DNA of 64,000 nucleotides from Acanthococcus lagerstroemiae (Eukaryota; Arthropoda; Insecta; Hemiptera; Eriococcidae), in NCBI GenBank assembly GCA_031841125.1, contig CM063112.1, positions 58,085,722 through 58,149,721 of the forward strand, in the 5' to 3' direction. Below are positions 13,301 to 28,300 of the stretch, one piece after another; position 1 is the first letter of the stretch; each line of letters begins with the position of its first letter. The notes under the pieces are model-generated. The model was not told the origin of the DNA and did not search any database. It saw only the letters and a program-made list of their open reading frames with translations. A program made the translations under genes and the position numbers.

Positions 13301-16300
13301 TTTTCATGTATGTTTACAAAAACCTACATATCTCCTGTAATATTGCTATAGCTTATTGATAATATTCTTTCATGCGGGTAGTAATTTTGGTAGTCAACAG
13401 CCAGAACACTGGTAACACTTCAGTGATTCTCTACTTCTCACCAGAAGTAAAGTATTGAAAGTCTGTAATGAACTACTACATTTTAGTACGTAGTACTTTT
13501 CATACCTAGTAAATTACAAAATATTAGCAAAACTGAAATAGACTCAAACTGTTGCCGGTTAGTAACAAACAACTGTTTGTATGGGACTATTGCTCGTCAG
13601 TAATGAACTGCTGTTCATCAGCCGGGAAACACACAGCACGTTGATAGGGTAGATGCACCAAACGTGGCCACTGAGAGGTTCTACTGTGATCACTTATCAA
13701 ATTATTATGCTGTAACAATCATGGAAAAGAAGGAATGTCTATGGAACATTAAAGACATGATAACACTATTCTATTGTAAGAGATTCCTTTTTCTTGTAGG
13801 ATTTTTGAAGCGCATAATTGTTAAAGAGGTTACATTTTGGCCTGCAGCCGCATTTAGCACATTTGCCCTAGTGAGCCACAGCTAATAATTCGTAGTTATA
13901 TGTATACCGGCGAGCAGTAATGGGCTATAGGAGATAGGAGAGCATTAGAGATCAATTATTATCAAGTAGTTTCTTTATAGATATTACATAATGTGCGACA
14001 GTCTAATACACGTTGACATGGTCAGAGGGCTAGCTCTGAACAGAAGAGCTTCAGAGCTTCTGTAAGTGCTACTTTCAATTTCGACAAGTTACAAGCTATT
14101 TGCTCATTGCAAGAGGGTTCTTGCAAAATATAAAACACAGAAAACAAGTGTGCTATCGTTAAATTATTAAGGCTAATAGATTGCCCATCTATGATACACT
14201 GGTCATTTTGAGTGTCCAAGTGTATAGTTTATTTTTATAAATTCAATGTGTAAACTACAGACATAGATATCACAAAAATGACCAGTTTATCATAGACGTT
14301 CATTCTAAGCCTTTACAATTTCAGGAATAGTGCGCCAGAGATCTAAATAGTAAAGAATGCAAAAATGAAGACCTATTATCCAGTGTACAATCAGCAAAAT
14401 AACTGAACAACTACTAGACAGGTTTACATAAGTAACTACTAGAAAATATTAGACAATATCGAGTGTCTCATGCACACTTGACCTAAGTGACATTTTGACG
14501 AAAATGAGTTTAATACATATATTCTTATAGATCTCGATGCCCTCCATCGGGCTACACTCGCAAATGACGACTTACTTCCTTTTTTAGCCCGCTCATTTAA
14601 GCCACGTATATAACACAACGTTATTTATAATTTTCAAATCGCTCTCCTGAAAAAAATCGTTTTTGTCACTTAGGTCAAGTGTGCATGAGACACTCGATAT
14701 ACAGTTTCAACATTACTATTGGAAACTATGTGCCATTAGTTTTCAGCAGCAATTTCAACAAGTAATAGCATCAATAATTACTGATGGAAACTGTTATTCA
14801 GTAGTTCTCGATAGTAATCTCAACAAGTATTAACATTAGTAGTTCCAACTAGAAAGTGGAAACTGCTGCTACATAATTTTCAATTATTATTTCAATAAGT
14901 AGCCGCAGTAATTGCCACAAAAATCTTTTGGCCAGTAGTTTTCAATAATAATTTCTGCAAGTAGTAGCCCCAGTAGTTTACAGAAGTAATTTCAAGTAAT
15001 ATTTCAGTAGTTACTAAATCAGAAATGTTCAATAGTGTCAAAATTACTACTGCACTACTAATGAGCAATTTTCTTTCAATAATTTTTCAGTAGATTTTTT
15101 TATATGGGTCCATGGGAAAAGGGTACGCGAATATTCGGCAGCTTTGATGTCACTATAGTTAATCTCGTGGTTTTCGCAATAAACTTCTTGGCACACACTC
15201 GTACTCCCGGTTGTCAGCGGCCAGTCCCATAAGGTAAGTGAGAAATTAGCGTCTCTATTTCACAGACTCAAACACGTCCGTCGTCGTTCATCTGCGCTCT
15301 GCGGTTTCCTCAGTTGACTAATTGAGATCGAGGGGGTCGCAGCTTAAAATACCGAAATATACGAAACGCCGCCGATTCGGCCGCATTGATGTTTTTCCCT
15401 CATTTTCGTACCGGAGCTTTCCAGGCGGGTGGCATTCGGTGGTTACATATCAGGTCGGACTCGCAGTCACAGCATCTCCTTCGTCGCTAGACAAGCGCAC
15501 TCTCCAGACAAAGGTATACATCGCCTTTGAGCGAAGTGACACGGGGTGCGCCGCACACGTCATCGTCGACGGCGTCGTCCCAAAAATGTCTCCGTCCGAA
15601 GGTCCGTCCGCGTCTTCCTCCGACACGAACACATTCAGCCGCTTTTATTTCCATTCGATGCCCGAAAATTTTCTTTTCATATTTTCTCTTCGGATTTCCT
15701 GCAGCTGCACGTGAACCCCCTCCGGTCCACGGACGGTTTGTAAAGAAGTTCATTAAAGACTTTTATTCGTCGCCCCGTGAAACAGCGACGTGTAACGTAC
15801 ACGTGAAGGTATTCAAGTCTTCCATTCGTATGATTTTTGTTTCGGTTCGTCTTATTTACCTTTTTTTTTTTTTTAACTTTTTAACTCCCACATTGAAGCT
15901 AGTTCGTTATGTTTTTTTCGGTGAAGATGCCTATTTTTAATTTGAAGGACGAAGACAGAAAAATGTCAGAAAAAGTCGCCTGCCCACTTCGTATATGTAA
16001 CTGATAGGCTAGACAAAACACGTGCAAAAAAGCACACAGGTGACACAGCGTCGACTGTCACTCAATAAATTTAGTGTACATGGTTTAGCAATGAGTAATT
16101 CAGTCGATAAGCGATGACAAACGTTTCAGAGGCAAGATCTCAAGATCTGATTACCACAGGAGTTCGAAAAGTTTTTCCTTCCAAGGTGGCTCGAACACAC
16201 TAACAAACTTTCAAATGAGAAGTACACCTTGAGGCACGACGAAAAAGAAAGACGAACTGAACTGAAATATTTCTAGTTGCCGAACCTCAATCAAGTCAGG

Positions 16301-19300
16301 CGTAGGCGAGATGCAGAAATACAGAACGTCAGCGACATTTTCCCATTTTTCAATAACAGCTCCAAAAATTTAGAACCACCCAAACCGCCATGCTCAGAAA
16401 CATCTTAGAAGTAAGAGTAAAAGACAAAGTAAAAATATCAGACATTCTAAACAAAACACAAACAAAGAGTACCCTTGGTATAATTTAAAAATTCAATCTA
16501 AAATAAGCAGGGCGTATCCCCAAGAAGTCACGATTCAAATGGAACAAAATTACCACCATTTGGCAGCCGTAGGAAAGAAAAAGAAGAAGAAGGGGTCGCC
16601 CTGTAATGAGGTGGGTGGGTGAAACGGTTCGGGTGGCTGAGCCAAACTTGGCATCAAAAGCTCGAATCAGGAAAGAGTGGACAGACATGACGACAGCTTA
16701 TACCCAGTAAATGGGTGGACTGGGTGCGGACGGGGGCAGAAACGCCTCTACAAACCGAATACAATATCCTGTAAATGCATTGAATTTAAGCATCGAGTGT
16801 AAAAGCAATAAATAAAATAAAAAAATATGCTGAGTGACATTGCCATTGGACAGTAAACTATGCTAAGCGACACTACAAAATAATCTGGTCAAGACACAAC
16901 AAAACTATGAGAAAACAAAATGGGAGAAGCACGTTTGCGCAGAAAAAAGAGGCCCGTTTGCGCAAATGATATTTAGAAGCCTGGCTGAAATGAACGACAC
17001 GATTGCGCACAATGGAAAATAACTGAACTTACAAATTCTTGCGTGAAATTTGTAAAATTACACGCATAAGCAGGTTTACATATTTCCTAAGGTAAGATAA
17101 CTCGAGCAAGTCATTACAAACTAGTCATAACTTCGGTGGAACACTCAGTAGTCCGCTTCTCTCTGTCATATTTTTAATGCTACGAAGATGGACACGGAAA
17201 TTATGGTTACTATCCAGACTGTCCATTAGTTGCATGCAACTTTCATCTTGAACAATTATGGTTTCGAGAAATACATGGAAACTGTGAGCTATGTAAAGCA
17301 TATAAGACATTGGGTCATGGCTCAAGTGGTGCTTTGGTTCGCAGTACTTCCATTCAAAAGAAGTTCCTGACGGGTTCATGGATTTAATGGCAGTAGCCCC
17401 GGACAATGCGTCATGTACACAGTTTGCCGATTATATTACCGAAAATTACGTTCAAGAAACAGCTCGTTATCCACCAAACTTATGGGCATCTGAACCGTCG
17501 CAAGATCTCCAGTTAAATACTGCAGTCGAAAGTTTCCATTCCCACTACAGTGCGTCTTTCTATCGAGCGCATCCGCACATACATGAAGTTTTGGGTGTAA
17601 TTCGCGAGATACAGGTGGAGTATGATTTACGCATTACTTCGGTAAATCGCAACAAAAGAAATATGTGACTCAGTAGAGTCACAGATAAAATGGAAGGAAT
17701 AATGAAAAAGTACGCAGCGTATAAGTCTGGGAACACATGTTGTTTATCGTACCTCAGATATGTCGGGTACAGATGTCAACCATCTAAAACTGTTCAAGTC
17801 CGAGCAACATTTTTAATTACGCCTGTACCTATGCAGACAGTCCTAAGCTTGGGCTAAGTGAGACGGAAAGTGTTGCACGACTGTAAAATCTGCAATTCTT
17901 CTTTTGCGCAACGGGTCCTCCGCTTTCATCTCCCCGTTCGTTTTCATTTGCGCAAACGTGTTCCGTATTTTCCCGTATGAATGCGCAAACGTGTTACAGC
18001 CACCAAAATGACAGAACTTTGAAGATGACAAAACTCCAAAACAAGATGAAATGCTCGTATGACAAAAAATCGTTTTGTCTAATCACACTGGTCTTTCTGT
18101 CAGTCTGGTGGCTTGATTTTCAACTTTTTAATCCAGCATGTTACTCAAGCCGTCTTTTCCAATACAGCGAAGGAAGGACAGAATAATCGAAGTGCTGTGG
18201 TGTGATCAGCTATTCCACGATACGCATTAAGCACGAAGACATACAGCCTCATTTAAGATTCACTGGAGGTACACTTTGGCGCCTTCTGCTTCAGGAAAAG
18301 GGAGACATTTCACTTCGCCCTAGAGGAAACTACACCTGGTGACTGGGGGAGATACTGACCCGCTTTTTAAAAAGTAAAAAATAGAAGCGGAGATGCCATG
18401 TACAGTTTCCCAACAAAGATATCTTCATCGATCTCTGGAAAAGAGGATCTGCACCTCGAATTTCAGCTTCTCTAAGAAATCAGATCCCTCGAAACTTGTC
18501 TGCGAACGCCAGCGTCGAAGTTAGACACACGCCAGACGCAACGGCGTTCACGTCATGAGAATCAATAATTCACGGCGAAGGAATAAACGAGCCAGGCTAT
18601 CAACGATCGACTCTATTTCGCCAATTATTCGCAACCGAACACATGCTCCAAGTTGTTCACCTCGTATACCGTATTGTGTAAGTAGATGAGTCGGCAAAAT
18701 ACACCACATAAGGTACCTATACAAGAGCGGGGCACCGGGCGGAACCAAAAATTTCGGGAGAAAGAACCCATCTCTTATCTGCAAACGATACAGCTGTCAC
18801 CGAGCAGTCACAGTTAACACGTGGTTCGTGTCAATCTTCGCGAAATAAATTGCATATCTATATTAAACAAACAAACAAACTCGAACCAGAATGTACCTGC
18901 GTGTGCCCTAAGATTTTTTCGATATTATGAGATACAAATACGATTTTGCCGGCCGTTGTCACGATTAGCATAACCCCATCCATTTCCTGTAAACAGAAAA
19001 GAACACGATATCAATAAATTGGTTAGTTCAGTCTAAACAAAAATTCGCAATCAGAAATTTTTTTTTGGTATGTATGTGTGCGTGTGTGTCTGTTTACAAA
19101 AGCGAAATATCGTGACTCGTGTACGCTGTTCGCGAATCGGGCTTGATACACCGAATCCGAGAGATGCGAACGACATTATGTAAACGAGGACTCGACGTGG
19201 GACTGGCACGGCGCGTGAAGTTTTCGAAACAAATTTTTTACCCGACTTCGTGAGCTGAATTAGCGTACGTCCTGCTGGCACGATAGCCCGTGCTCGATTT

Positions 19301-22300
19301 ATAATATTCGGTTCGACCTTTGCGAGTTGCCTCATCGGCACCAATTCTGTATGGGTGCGGTGCCCGCAGAGCCCACCTTCGGGAATCCAGGTTCCAAATT
19401 ACAAGCATAGTGTTCGATAATGTCAAGAGAAATCTGACGCAGGCAGGGACGTATTGAAGAATTTTTCCTGGAGGAGCGAAACTTATTTGAATTCCCAACT
19501 GACTCGAGTCAAAATTCCCAGGTATCAAAATCTGTTTGTATTGGCAAAAAACAAAAAAACTTTACTTTGGCCCACAACTGAAACTGACACATTCCCACGA
19601 AATGAATGCAGCGGGTTGACATTTCCATGAAAATTTATTTTAGCATTTTACATGCTTTTACTACTGGGTATACTTGAGCGAAAAATCTAATGAAACACGA
19701 ATACCAAAGATTGAAGGGTCTTAGCTAATCTTTCTCTTTGAGGAAACTGACTGACTGACTGACTGACTGACTGATCCTTCATTCGCCTGCGAGTATCACA
19801 CTCCATGTATCAGCCTGCATTCCCTTGCGAGTATCACGTTCCTTGTACCAGCCTGCGAGCAATACGCTCTGCTAGTGCATCATCTTGCAGACGAGTCTGC
19901 AACCACGGGAGAGCATTTTCACATGTCTTTGCTTCGCGGACTACGCCAAAATGACAATAACGTCTTCCGCTACGCTTCGCAAAGCACATTGCGCTCTTCT
20001 GTGGTTGCAGACTCGTCTGCGATGATGCACTAGCAGAGCGTAGTGCTCGCAGGCTGGTACAAGGAACGTGATGCTCGCAAGGGAATACAGGCTGATACAA
20101 GGAGTGTGATACTCGCAGGCAAATGAAGAGTGTTGATCATTCAGTCAGTCGATGGACGTCGAATTGGTTCCTACGCAGGATCCGTCACCGCGCGGGTTGT
20201 AGTCGAGTTGGTTCCCAAAACGATTAGTTACCAGGTGCTGCATGCATTGCACAGAACTGTGCTGTAAGGTACTGTACGATGAATCATGAGCACGTTTCAG
20301 CAGGACGTACTTATGTCTACATGTAGATTGCAGATTACTGAGTTGAGTAATGCTACGTAATCGAATGGGGGAATATTGTACGAGCGACGTACGTACACCT
20401 ACCTGCAATTTCGGATTCACGCTGCTGTTAAAAACGTCTGGCCAGCGTCTACAATTAAGTGCTGCAGGTTCCACTTAGGACATTCTTGGTGGAGAAATAC
20501 AGGCTCTAGGGTTAACAGATGCATACCGCTACCGAATCGCCAGACGGACGCGTGCCTAAATGACCGTCCTAAGTCGGTGTAAAATGGGAAGAAAAATGCG
20601 GTGTAGTGCGGGAACCAATTCGACCACTACCTGTTTGGGTCCGGGAACCAATTCGACCAGAAGGGTTGCGGTGCTTGGGAACCAATTAGGTTATTTGGGA
20701 ACCAACTCCACTTTCTCGAGTCAGTCACAGTCAGACAGTATTATTATTATTTTCGTAACGCTCTTTTCGTCACGCTCCAGCGTAACGCTTTTTTCTGTTG
20801 TGTGACAAAGTAAAGACATGAGAATGTCAAAAACTTTTCACTTGTTGGATTTTTCCAACTTTTGATCCATCTACTAAAACTCCACATTTCAGCAATGGCT
20901 GGGGGAAGCTGCCTCTGTGCCCCTTATTTTCGTCCCTGGACGCAGGTAGATGATAGATAGGTTATCGCAAATGACAAACGTGTACGAAAATCTAAATCTA
21001 GCAGCGGCCCGCAGGGTCATTCCACGCGGCTCATCACAACATTTACGAAAAATCGGCTCTCTCTACTGATCTGAGAAGAAATTAAGAAGTTGGCGACGGT
21101 AGGGTGACACCTATTCCACTTTCTTCCCCTGATTTTGGCTCCCATTAGAAACAGAGGTGTACTCCGGTGACCAATCCCTATTTTTTTGAAAGAAAAAATT
21201 AGGTCGCTCAGGTTACAGCTTCCCGCGATGTCTTCTAGGTATGAGTAGAGGATACAAAAAAGCCCATGTTACACATCACTAGACGGTTCGTGCAGTAGAG
21301 AAATGGAAGGAGGATTGCAAGCTCATGGAAGAAGTTTTGGAGGTCGAAACATAGGTAACTTGAAAAGAAGTCCCGAAATACGTACAAAGTTCAAATCATA
21401 AGTAGTTGCATCTTGCAGCCTTATCGTACGGGTGCCTAGTATGGGGCCCTATAAAGAAAGAAAGAGGAAAAAGGAAAATATGAACCTACCAGAACGATTT
21501 AGAATAAGGAATTTTAAATGTGAAAAGGAGGGACACGATAAACATCCGACTGATCAAAAGAAAATTAGAACACAGTCAAAATTTTGCACAGACAATCCGA
21601 AATAAAAAGTGGGGATTGAGGAGGGAGGGGGTCACGTGGTAAGAATGAATAGTGACAAATGGATAAAAAGTCTATAGATTGGCTACTGTGGGGAGATCAC
21701 AAACCAAGTAAGCCGGGACGATTTCTCAAAACTTCTGAGACACAACTTATCACCGAGTAAGTTAGGACTGGCGAGAATGGGCTCGGCTGAGTGAAGCCTT
21801 TGCCCAGCAAAGGGCAAACGATAAATTATTGTAAAACAAATCTTGTTTTTAGAGTTGAAAATAAAGGATTTGATGATGATGATGATGATTGATGATGACT
21901 AGGGATGGGATTTTTATGTTTGTACATATTTTTTTTTTTTTTTTTTTGGTTGATTGCCGCTAGGAATATTTACAATATCTTTGCGAATCATAAAATTCCG
22001 AGTAAAATGAGCCCAATTTGTATGAGCATATTTTTACATTTTTTTCGTATAAAGCATAAATTTACATATTTCTGGTGTTTTTACCCGTTTTCCGACATAT
22101 TTTGAGCATATTTTACCCTTTTTTCCATTTTTTCCATTTTTCGCAAAATACTCGAAAATCCACTTTTTCAAAGAGAAAAAAACAATTGAAAAATTGACTT
22201 TTTGCCGAAATCTTCTTCTGGGAGAAAATAAATTCATTTTACAATATTGAAATAATATTTTTGGAACATTTTTTTTTTTTTTTTTAACGTTTTTCGAATA

Positions 22301-25300
22301 AATGAATGAAAGTTTTCGTTTTGATTTTGTTGTATTATTGTTCTTCTTCAAAAACCTTGAATTTTGGTACCCATAAGAAAAATAAATATATTATGCGCAT
22401 ATAAAACGCGATTTTTATTACATAAAAGTCCATCCCTAATGATGACATATCACTAAAACCAGCTCATTCAACTTTTAACCATTCAGGTTATAGCCTCCTG
22501 CAGAGCTTTCTCGGTATAGCCAAAATTACCTCAGAAATGAACACAGCTCGGGAAATCCGGCACTCAATACACCAACAGCTACTAACCCCAGCGGTATGCG
22601 TTGACCCCCTCTGGATTATTTACGGGAGTGTCCAAGAAATAATCAAAAGAGTTCAACGAATCCGAAAAATACAGAAATAGCACATCACGTGACATTTATT
22701 CAATTAACATCAGGTGAAGGACATATTTTTATCAGTAAAACCCGACAACCTTATTCTGGAAAGCCTCCTGCACACAATAATTTTTTTTTGAAAATTTCTT
22801 GTCTTGTCTTCTGTTACGTTGAAGAAAACAATGTTTTAAAACGTTAAATCACCCCCCCCCCTTCCGAAAAAGTAGGTACTAACTAGTAAGATGTTTTAAA
22901 ACTTCAACTTATTTGCGCAGCGGCTTAAGAAATTAGTTTTCCAAAAAAGTTATCTGGGAGTGTTTTCCATTGAACATACACCACTGTTCCTTGTAGGAAC
23001 GAAAATCGGGAAAAAAATAAGATGAGTGTCATCCTACAGGAGTTGGGGCAAAGATACTATTTTATTTAATTAATTAATTTATTTGTAATTTAGACTTTTG
23101 AACCACAATACTTAAAAATTTTTCAAACTTCACGGAGCTAACCTTCCTCCTCATCCATAACCATTAGCAATAAATCTAAGTCTAAATGATCTGCAGCGCA
23201 GTAATCAGTCAACAATCATGTATGTCATCTGAAACGAATGAACTCTGATGTGACTAATCAGGATGTCAACCGAAACCGAAAACTGAACATGGAATGCTTA
23301 CGCAGAATAATTTTTCCTATTTTCCTCTTTTGAGTTTCACGACTATTTTGAAAATGAAAATAAATTTGCAAGACAATTCATCAGTTTCACTTTATTTTTC
23401 TCCGTCTTTGGGGAATGGTCTACTACATCCTATCTATCTATCTGAGGAAATTTTTTCATCCCCCAACCTCTACTTCCTAATATCACATATGTCATTCTTT
23501 CTTGTTCCTACCGGTAATGAAAAGATTTTACCGTAACATCTTCACAAGCCTACATGTATTAGTACAAAACTGCAGTCGACATATCTACGTACTGCAATTT
23601 CCAAGAACATTGAATTCATTTTTGAAATCTGTCTAATCCGAAGTCAAAAATTATACTATTGGAAAAAGGCCAAATTTCCATATAAATTATGAACATCAAA
23701 TATTACGTTTTCAAGGTCACCAAATTGACTTTCGAAATTGATCGAACTCCAAAATGCACGATTTCCCACGAGTCAGCTGGTTTTTGAAATTTCTAGAGGA
23801 CTCCAATTTCGAAACACGGGTTAATAATACTGCCAACCAATACAGCGATTAACGATTGTAAAACGTACAATTTAGCATAAATGCCACCCTGTATTACATC
23901 AGTTGACTCCCCCCAGCCCTTCCTTCTATCAAGGCCCTTATTACAATTCGCGAGCGAAAACGAATCGGAAAACCTAAATTTCGATAACGATAATGTATTC
24001 CATGAGGACTTCTCCCCTTTCACCAGTGCAACAATTTTCAAATTTGCGTCAATCGTATCACAGAAATAAGTTCAGTAACCTTGAAACGACAGGAAAGGGC
24101 ATAACGAATTCACTTTTTCAGGACGAGAGGAAAACCTTTTTTTTTTTTTTCCATCAGAAAATATCGAATTTGCCAACTGAAGGAAGCATTTTGCGACATT
24201 TGTCAACTGAATGAAACAAAATTGTTGGGGGAAGCTCTCATGCCCCCTTTGAGGAGATGTTCCTGGGAGAAAAATGTCAATTTCATCAACTGAACTTACG
24301 GAGTCCATGATTTCTCTATCGAGTGTTCTACGCTATAAGCACAACTTCACATGGATATAGGATTCAAAAAGAACGGGGACCAGATTCCCAGAAACCAGCC
24401 CGGAGTAACTGAAATAATGTCAACAGATCTACGTTCACGTTTGCGTCCATACGGTTCTGGTTGATAAAAGGCATTGCAGATTTATGTTGTCCTCACACCG
24501 AACAACATTTCTAGATATTTACCTAAAAAATTGACTTATTTTCGAGGGAAACCCCGGGAGTTTCATTTTCGTCGACATATGCCACATTTTAAGCCATAAT
24601 CAGCAACGCGTACCCAACAATTCTATATTGAACCTTTTCTTCTCAAAATTAAGGACTCATAGGGGTCTAATGGGGGTAGCTCCAAACTTAAACTGATTGA
24701 ACTGCACATTTTCCAGAAATCGTAAACCAAGTTTTCCGCTTCCAGGGTTAGGTGGACTGCCCGAATGAAGTTCCACATCAACCAGCTGTATTACTGCAAT
24801 CTTTTAGTAGCTTGAGCAAAAAAGAAGTTCCCTTCTCCCCCAAACTAGTAAGCTGCCAGTGTCACGTCGAGAACTCAGCTTTCATCCGCGATTGATATCG
24901 GCAGATGTAATTTTAATCAATTTCTCACATTTCTGGAGTATAGTAGTCGTGAGTTGAAACCATCATCGTCATATTATACCTATGTAATACTTACATCTAA
25001 TAAAAATTGAGACCAATTAACAGTATTCAGGAACTGTGGATATTTTTGTTGCTGTTCCTTTGCAGAAGAAGACACTGTAACAGAAACATAACATAGATTA
25101 ATCAATTGTAAAACGTCATTGTTTTGGTAAAATGAGTCACACCATACATGATCATTACATTTCGGCTGATTCAAGGCCGAAGGTTCTCAACAGTTCAAGC
25201 AAAACTCAAATTAATGTTACTCGCCAGAACCCTCCAATACAGGTATTCGATGTTTTTGGCTTGTACTTCGATGAATGAATTTGGTAACGTCATTTCGATG

Positions 25301-28300
25301 TATTTCTAACGAATAAATAGCATTTTTTTTCGGTTTTGTTTATTCAGCTGCTGCTGAAAGTATAACGAAAACAACTATCCAAATTACTACACGTTTTCGT
25401 ATGCTCTACTACACAAATGCTTTTGTTGGTCATGTATACCTATAACTTTATTAGTTATGCAGCTTAAGAAAAAAAAGAGGATTTGTGTGGTTGAAAATGT
25501 GGAAATCGAAAGCAATTCAGCTTTATTAAAAATATACAAAGCTCAGGGGCCATTACATTATTACTAATTTTGTTGATAATTTGGAGATTTTCGTTTACCA
25601 GCCCAGGTCACGGTCGGATGTCCACGAAGAGTTAAAAATGTGAAAGACTGGTGAACTTGTTTTCAAGGATCAAACCAAATCATCAGAGCTTGAGTCAATT
25701 TCTCAGCTCTAACCTAAAACAGGAAAGAATTTTGGTCGGCAGACATTTCCGGGCTAAGGTTTAAGAAGTTCCCTGAAGGGCTTTTGAAAGTTGAAATCAT
25801 ACATCTACTCGTCGGATTCTGGGACTTGTAACATTATCTTACCAGCAGCTGATTTGCGAGTTGTATTTTTATCTTTCTTGTTCAACGTTTTCGCTTTTAT
25901 ATTATTCCGTATCCATTGTAGTTTATAACGCTGAATTCTAAGCCACTCGAATGCTCGTTTTGTCTATTGTAAGTATTCATTCGTGTAATTTACTATGCGT
26001 ATGTACAATCTTAGTAATTCGTTACAACTTCTACATTAAGAATCTTTATTCTATTAAATCTAGATTGTTTAGAAACCTCAAATTTAAAATTTAAAAAAAA
26101 AAAAAACAGGCAGACGGCAAAACAACAGGACTTAAGAGCGCACACGGTTGTTAAGAGCTATATCCAAGCCCTCCAAAATCCAAAATTCGGAATCCTCAAA
26201 TTCGGAATTTCCCGTTCGGTAAAATCGAAAATAAGGCAACAATCGACTGAAAATATAAAACATCTGGCAGCAAACACCAGCAAATTTTCAGGAAGCGGAG
26301 CTGCGCTCACCTTATTGGGACTAATTTGCGGTGACAATTTTTGTTATCCTCAATTTTAACGAACATATTTTTCCACTGAGAGTCACGAATCAGAACATTT
26401 GGAGAATTACAGTAGTGAGTTTCTGTAACTGATACCGATATGCATAGAAGTACTTGGTGCTCTTGTGCAGTATCCTGCAGCAGAATTAGGCAGAAGGAAT
26501 TCTCAAGCATGTATCCATTTCCAATTCATTTTGAGAAGGCCCGCATCTATTATTTCCCACCAGGACAGATAGAGAAGACTTACTTTATTCCCCATCACGG
26601 AGGAACTGTTCAAGAAAATCATCAAAACCAGGCCCGATACCTACATTTTTCTACATAGGAGGATTTCATAGGGTTAACTCTCTTCCCCATCGACAAGAAA
26701 TAGTGATAACCACTATTTTTAGAATCTTGGAACAACTTCGCATCGGGAGGAGGAGGGGGATCCTCCGAGTTCTCCCAAACTTATCGAAATCACTCAGATC
26801 AAGGTCGATAAGTCAAACGAGTAGCGACATAAGCGCTCCAGTAATAGAATTTGAAAACAGGGTTTTCAAAATGAACTTGACCCTTTATTCACCACCACTG
26901 CACTATAACTCCACGCGCTGCGGCTGTTGTGAGAACTCAGCCTATGTACGCTCGGTGTTGGTGCGCCTGAAATAAAACTTCGATCTCCGCTACAGCATTG
27001 GCTGCATACTTTGTATTTTGAAGGGACAATTCAATATTATTTTCTCAAAATGCTGATAATTTCAAAAAATTTTAAATAAGAAATTCAAACATAACATTTC
27101 ATTGTTCATACTATTTGTAACAAAATACTTGTTAGACATAATTGTCTATCTTTAATATTGAAGGCGCAAAAAATTCACCAAATATATCAATTTTTAATTG
27201 TGGCCGCTTCAATTTTGAGAATAGGCAATTCTTTTCTGGGAGATTTTTTTTGTACTTCTGTAAATGAAGTAACATACTAAGGTGAGTTTCCCCATTTAGA
27301 AATATTACAGAATTTGTACATAAAAAAACTTATAATTGACGTGTGCTGTTCAAGGGTTAAACGAGTTCAACATCATCAGAGTCAAGATCGATAAGATCAA
27401 GGTTAGTGTGTTTGAAGACCACATTAGCGCTCCAACAGATAGCTTTGGAAGACAAGTCATTTTAAACTGATTTCGACAACACAACATTGTTCACTGATTC
27501 TTTAAGATTGGTTTCAGAGGTTTGATTTTGATGATGACCTTAAGTCAATTTGAAAAATGTTTTCTTAATAGCTATCGAAGACAATGTGTTTACTGAAACG
27601 AAAACTAGAAGTGGAGAACCACTGGGATTTCGGAGGATTTTTCCAAGTTTTTCATGTCGAGTTTTGAAGACTTTCGTAAGAAAATTCATCGTTTTTACAT
27701 TTATCAATAAGAAATGCTGTCTTTTCGATTTTCTCCTGTCTTCCCACCAAAATAAAGGACTTCAGGAAGTTGAAGAATTTTTTTCCTTCAAAATAGAGCA
27801 CTTCTAGGAGACTTGGAAGACCAGCAAATTACTGTGTAAGATCATCTGAAAAAAGTAATTCTAATGATGACTCAAGATCAATTCTTAAGTACTGATCTTG
27901 AAGGTTGTAACCTGACATCAAGTCGATTAACTGCTCGTCGTGTTTTTGGTTAATAGACGTGTAACGAAGTCAAGTCCCTCGGCTCCTTCACAGCCCAACC
28001 TGCTTTCTTTTCTCGATGTTACGCGTTTTGCTGAAATCCTGTCAAGAGGGGGCGGGGGGAGAGAAATACCCCGGGCCTGGACTTTCAACATTTAAAAGGC
28101 CTGAATTTCAATCACACTGTACATCAAATCAGCAATCACTGCTTACACCATGAAAGAAACCTCTTGTCCCGTAGCTTATAATTTTTTCCCATCTAACAAA
28201 AGAACAAAATGAACTGACAGGAGAAGGGGCCCGTGGAAATCCCCCAGGCCCTCTTTTTCTCTCTACGGGGCTGTCTTGCTTTGAGTTCATCGCACGGTCT

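Larger units (their letters stand above)
12125..15090. repeat. AGTAGT-rich degenerate array, block 3, with insertions
   Basis: The longest array block: 12125-13200, 13370-13640, 13880-13990, 14380-14455 and 14700-15090, interrupted by the MITEs at 13648-13867 and 14456-14700 and other sequence. Segments with GCGAGCAGTARTGRRCTATRG occur near 12757 and 13910. The array lies within the 9-kb intron between the two PAS-A exons. Confidence 0.7.
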
